Shown one piece after another: positions 15,629 to 17,640 of a stretch of DNA of 17,640 nt. How positions within the stretch are numbered: position 1 is the stretch's first letter; the number at the start of each line of letters is the position of its first letter. Below the pieces are notes generated by a model, which was given only the letters and a program-made list of their open reading frames with translations, ran no database searches and was not told where the DNA came from. This DNA is from an uncultured Clostridia bacterium (GTDB lineage: Bacteria; Bacillota; Clostridia; Oscillospirales; Oscillospiraceae): the NCBI GenBank assembly GCA_945613045.1, contig CALZAG010000016.1, positions 1-17,640 of the forward strand, in the 5' to 3' direction. Position numbers and translations under genes: made by a program.

Positions 15629-15660
15629 TAAAAAATCCCGCAACCACAATGGTTGCGGGA
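15629..15660 (-). terminator. Minus-strand terminator
   Basis: TCCCGCAACCA (15636-15646) pairs perfectly with TGGTTGCGGGA (15650-15660) around a 3-base loop. On the minus strand it is followed directly by six T. The plus strand has no T-run after it. It can end transcription coming from the minus-strand genes at 15840-16212. Confidence 0.82.
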
Positions 15661-15929
15661 CTGTCTAATTTGCCCCAAACGGTGCGCAGAAGTAGGGTAT
15701 TTGCCCAAAAACGCACCAGTGGGCCGCCTGCCGGTTGCTCATCTCCGGTTATTCTTTCGAAGTCACCGCACCATGTACACTCCCAACCGGGACCGTAGTT
15801 TCTTGCCTCCGCTCCGCAGGTCGGGCAGCGCAGGACAGTTTATTTCCTCGGATTGCGCAGCTGCGCTCCTCTCATATAGGATTTAACTGCTTCTATCTTT
15901 TCTTCTGGTGTTAGCTTCCTCTTAATCAT
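15661..15929 (-). pseudogene. IS3-like transposase OrfA start fused in frame, past a stop, to a zinc-ribbon remnant
   Basis: From the ATG at 15929 the minus strand encodes 29 residues, beginning MIKRKLTPEEKIEAVKSY. This resembles the start of helix-turn-helix OrfA proteins of IS3-type transposases. A TAA stops it at 15840-15842. The same frame continues without further stops through CPTCGAEARNYGPGWECTWC, a CxxC-x12-CxxC zinc-ribbon pattern, and then runs into the minus-strand terminator. No start codon with a ribosome site lies before the zinc-ribbon part. I read it as a decayed gene or a junction of two remnants; a real 29-residue peptide is less likely. The GGGGAG before the ATG lies inside the adjoining long hairpin. 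The IS3 link is inference from the N-terminus and the neighbouring repeat. Confidence 0.4.
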
Positions 15930-15933
15930 ATAA

Positions 15934-15996
15934 ATGCTCCCCATAGTGTAGTCTCGAAATTAATGTTATTTCGAGTGTCTACTCTATGGGGAGCAT
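15934..15996. repeat. Long imperfect hairpin, possible insertion-sequence end
   Basis: ATGCTCCCCATAG at 15934 pairs with CTATGGGGAGCAT ending at 15996. The stem continues inward through GTAG/CTAC and CTCGAAAT/ATTTCGAG, with one mismatch and a 2-base bulge, around a 7-base loop. On the minus strand the outer end (TGCTCCCCATAGAGTAGACA) looks like the TG...CCC...AGTAGACA ends of IS3/IS150-type elements. The same stem holds the GGGGAG that would be the ribosome site of the adjacent short reading frame. It may be an IS end, a small MITE-like unit, or a translation-blocking hairpin. Confidence 0.55.
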
Positions 15997-16023
15997 ATCA
16001 CGCTTTGGGTAGCCCCATTATTC

Positions 16024-16212
16024 TTACCAAACGTAGTGGCAATCCACGCAGACATGCTTGTCCGTGGCCGGACAGTACCAGACGGTCTCCGCCATGCCGC
16101 AAAGCGGGCAAACCAAGCTTGCACGGACAATCTCAGCCTTGTCATCGCCGCCGCTGAGTTCTGCAACGGCCTCTTCCATCAGGCCAAGCGCGCGAATTTC
16201 TGCAATTGTCAT
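16024..16212 (-). CDS. Small zinc-ribbon protein, function unknown
   Basis: A 62-residue protein starting MTIAEIRALGLMEEAVAEL. Residues about 34-62 carry two Cys pairs: CPLC and CVDC, with an extra Cys (WYCPATDKHVC) between, a probable zinc-binding ribbon or knuckle. A short helical N-terminal half precedes it. The ATG at 16212 is chosen because GGAGGAGG lies 8-9 bases upstream; longer upstream frames on this strand lack a ribosome site. An extended -10 promoter lies about 45 bases upstream. No membrane segment or signal is seen. I do not recognise a family; DNA, RNA or protein binding would all fit. It is the only intact short gene in the strip between gltA and the 184-residue unknown gene. 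Confidence 0.7.
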   Translation of the reverse strand: MTIAEIRALGLMEEAVAELSGGDDKAEIVRASLVCPLCGMAETVWYCPATDKHVCVDCHYVW

Positions 16213-16255
16213 ATTCGTTTCCTCCTCCGTATAGCTAAAAGAATTTGGCAATGCT

Positions 16256-16264
16256 ATTATAGCA
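16256..16264 (-). promoter_or_regulatory. Extended -10 promoter for the small zinc-ribbon gene
   Basis: The minus strand reads TGCTATAAT, a perfect extended -10 element. No good -35 box lies 16-18 bases upstream. That area instead holds an inverted repeat GAAAAGCG/CGCTTTTC (16280-16302), which could be an operator. Confidence 0.55.
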
Positions 16265-16324
16265 CAGCTTTTCCAGAATGAAAAGCGGGATTTTCGCTTT
16301 TCCTGCAGAGGCATCTGTTTTGTT

Positions 16325-16600
16325 GTGAAAGCCAGCAAACTTGTTCTCGGCATTATGTGCAGAATGGGCGCAATATCCGCTTTTGCTGATGGCACAGAGG
16401 GTGGCTTTGAATACCTTGTAGCAGGTGCGCTGCTGCTTGCTATGTGGTATCTGCCCAGCAGAAAAGCAAGCAAGAGTGCCGTTGAAGTCGTGAGCAACGA
16501 AACCGCCGCACCTATGCAGTATGTCATTGTAGTGCCGTGTGCAGCTCCCAGCCTTGCAAACGCAACCCCTCAAGGTTATATCAGCTCAGAAACAATTTAA
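16325..16600 (+). pseudogene. Possible remnant of a small membrane protein
   Basis: A 91-codon frame opening with GTG. It begins KASKLVLGI, similar in style to the start of small clostridial membrane proteins, and contains one hydrophobic stretch (YLVAGALLLAMWYL, about residues 30-43). No Shine-Dalgarno precedes the GTG and the C-terminal half (about 50-91) is low in recognisable structure. I do not recognise a family. It may be a truncated gene or chance reading frame. Confidence 0.25.
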
Positions 16601-16630
16601 TTTGGATGATAAAAGAAAGGAATTTGAAAA

Positions 16631-16681
16631 ATGAATAAGTCAACCACAATTCGCACCGAGCTTTTTGAAGGGGACATTTAG
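16631..16681 (+). pseudogene. Very short reading frame after a good ribosome site, probable truncated gene start
   Basis: AAAGAAAGGAA precedes an ATG that opens only 16 codons (MNKSTTIRTELFEGDI) before TAG. The ribosome site and start look genuine, so this may be the 5' stub of a lost gene or a leader peptide. A small hairpin TGGCAT/ATGCCA (16684-16697) and a T-run at 16707-16713 follow, which could form a weak terminator. Confidence 0.3.
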
Positions 16682-16768
16682 TTTGGCATAAATGCCACAT
16701 TTAGGGTTTTTTTAGTGCGAAAGAGCGACTAAAAGTAGCGTAAGCAGGGGTAAGAAAAACTAAAAGTA

Positions 16769-17323
16769 TTATAAGGTTGTTATTTCACAGCCAAAATAGA
16801 TTAAGTTGGCCTTTTTATCCATATTCCAAGGATATGTTGTAAAATTAAGCAAATGGCTTGTAGGCGGTGAAACGATATTTTTCTTAAATTTCCTAGCCTT
16901 TTTCCAAAACTCATCTATGGTAAATTGGGCAGGCAGTTTCTCGATGATCGCTTGTAGCTCGACAACCTCGCTTTCCGTGAGGTTTATCCAACAATTTGTG
17001 ATCACTGGTCGTAGTTTGATTTCTGCATTTTCAAATTTATATTTAAAGTCAGGGTTTTCTGTGAAGTAAGCTTGTATTCCTGTTAATACATCCTGAGAAA
17101 GCGGCTTTAACCACGAAGCATCAACATAAGAAAAATCAATTCGGGGTTTCATCTTTGGTGTAAACGCCTTCTTCAGAATGACCCACTGACCAATAACATC
17201 GCCTTTTTTCCATTTTACGGTGCCGCAAGAATAGTCTTCATCTGCTATCTTGGGTTTAATATCAATCAATTGCCAATATCCTGCTTCACAGGATGTAACG
17301 AAATCTCCAATTTTTATCGCCAT
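16769..17323 (-). CDS. Hypothetical protein, 184 residues
   Basis: The protein starts MAIKIGDFVTSCEAGYWQL at an ATG preceded by AAAGAGGTG at good spacing; an in-frame ATG 11 codons upstream lacks this. It has no signal peptide, no membrane segment and no motif that I recognise. It is rich in Trp, Lys and aromatic residues. The N-terminal about 60 residues look beta-rich (GDFVTSCEAGYWQLIDIKP, then WKKGDVIGQWVILKKAF). The middle is helical and includes LTESEVVELQAIIEKL. Base composition is clearly more AT-rich than the core genes, and the gene sits between remnants and a repeat array beside a tRNA, so recent acquisition is plausible. A TATAAT on the minus strand (17345-17350) could be its -10 box, without a clear -35. 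No function is proposed. Confidence 0.7.
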   Translation of the reverse strand: MAIKIGDFVTSCEAGYWQLIDIKPKIADEDYSCGTVKWKKGDVIGQWVILKKAFTPKMKPRIDFSYVDASWLKPLSQDVLTGIQAYFTENPDFKYKFENAEIKLRPVITNCWINLTESEVVELQAIIEKLPAQFTIDEFWKKARKFKKNIVSPPTSHLLNFTTYPWNMDKKANLIYFGCEITTL

Positions 17324-17370
17324 CAAAATCACCTCTTTATACTGATTATATAACAAAACAACATACTTTT

Positions 17371-17540
17371 CGATGATATATCGCTGCCGCGATATGATAT
17401 ACGGCTTTGCCGCATGATATATTTGCTCTGCAAATATGATATAATATCCGTTCCTTCATATGCCGCAGGCATATATCATCGCTCGAAGAGCGATATCATA
17501 TCGAAGATATATCACCCGTTCCGACAGGAACGGATATCAT
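17371..17540. repeat. Array of seven small hairpins with conserved spacers
   Basis: Seven palindromes follow each other: 17378-17395, 17399-17415, 17419-17437, 17458-17474, 17478-17494, 17498-17510 and 17516-17533. Stem sequences differ (for example ATATTTGC/GCAAATAT, ATATGCC/GGCATAT, CGCTC/GAGCG) and loops are 3-4 bases. Units are joined by ATGATAT in the left half and by its complement ATATCAT in the right half, so the array itself is inverted about 17450. It contains no gene. The units are non-identical, unlike a CRISPR or simple tandem repeat. Confidence 0.85.
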
Positions 17541-17585
17541 TGTAAAAAACCTCTTTTGTCAAGTAGACAAAAGAGGTTTTTTACA
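17541..17585. terminator. Perfect bidirectional terminator at the 3' end of tRNA-Leu
   Basis: Twenty-base arms (17541-17560 and 17566-17585) pair without mismatch around AAGTA. The core is CCTCTTTTGTC/GACAAAAGAGG, with A- and T-runs outside, so it works on either strand. On the minus strand it begins at the base right after the CCA end of the tRNA. Confidence 0.93.
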
Positions 17586-17640
17586 TGGTGCCGGTGGTGG
17601 GACTCGAACCCACACGATGTTGCCACCAACGGATTTTGAG
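17586..17640 (-). tRNA. tRNA-Leu (anticodon CAA), 3' part only
   Basis: The minus strand shows the 3' portion of a tRNA. It has an anticodon loop CTCAAAA (anticodon CAA, reading UUG), a long variable arm TTG-GTGG-CAA typical of leucine tRNA, and a T arm GTGGG-TTCGAGT-CCCAC. The acceptor strand CACCGGC, discriminator A and encoded CCA follow. The 5' half lies beyond the window. Identification as Leu rests on the anticodon and the class II variable arm. Confidence 0.95.

Noticed and set aside
16713..16736. TTTTAGT/ACTAAAA inverted repeat as a terminator for the 184-residue gene
   Set aside because: The stem is 7 bp and A+T-rich with a long unpaired centre and no T-run on the minus strand after it; support is too weak.
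17371..17540. CRISPR array
   Set aside because: The repeated parts are 7-base linkers and the variable parts are all self-complementary hairpins of 13-19 bases. There are no identical repeats of 25-40 bases, no unique spacers of uniform length and no cas genes.
17586..17640. Integration attachment site at tRNA-Leu
   Set aside because: No second copy of the tRNA 3' sequence was seen elsewhere in the window and no integrase gene is present, so an att site is not annotated.

Overview
The window looks like chromosomal DNA of an anaerobic gut-type Clostridia, probably Oscillospiraceae/Ruminococcaceae. The reasons are a T-box-controlled pheST operon, IreB, Firmicutes-type Shine-Dalgarno sites and sigma-A promoters, a trimeric NADH-linked [FeFe] hydrogenase, and moderately high G+C in the core genes. 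The genus is inference; no rRNA is present.

Layout. (1) 70-1741, minus strand: a small lipoprotein gene and alr (alanine racemase), one base apart, read from a near-consensus promoter. (2) 1804-5848, plus strand: a divergent promoter, a T-box leader with its terminator, then pheS and pheT (phenylalanyl-tRNA synthetase). PheT is about 100 residues longer than usual because of an insert that looks like a second copy of its tRNA-binding OB fold. (3) 5895-6261: ireB alone, with a consensus promoter and a strong bidirectional terminator. (4) 6321-10502: hydC-hydB-hydA, a tightly packed operon for an NADH/ferredoxin-linked [FeFe] hydrogenase, with a consensus promoter and a terminator shared with the convergent icd. 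(5) 10519-15580: a 2-oxoglutarate-forming module. An aconitase-family hydratase and NADP-isocitrate dehydrogenase form a minus-strand operon; citrate synthase is divergent from it. The shared 237-bp intergenic region carries both promoters and two dyads built from TTGC/GCAA half-sites. (6) 15581-17585: an accessory strip, AT-rich in its right half. It holds a minus-strand terminator, a decayed IS3-like end with a long hairpin, a 62-residue zinc-ribbon protein, two short remnants, a 184-residue unknown protein, and a 170-bp array of seven small hairpins. (7) 17541-17640: a perfect 20-bp-arm terminator directly abutting the 3' end of a minus-strand tRNA-Leu(CAA), which runs off the window.

How it fits together. 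The core genes are housekeeping and fermentative. Citrate synthase, the hydratase and isocitrate dehydrogenase can turn acetyl-CoA and oxaloacetate into 2-oxoglutarate plus NADPH for glutamate synthesis. HydABC disposes of NADH and reduced ferredoxin as H2. PheST, Alr and IreB serve translation, cell wall synthesis and cell-wall-stress signalling. I see no complete undescribed system such as a defence island or CRISPR. The least ordinary items are the duplicated OB fold in PheT, the modular hairpin array next to tRNA-Leu, and the IS-like remnant whose start-codon region is folded into a long hairpin.
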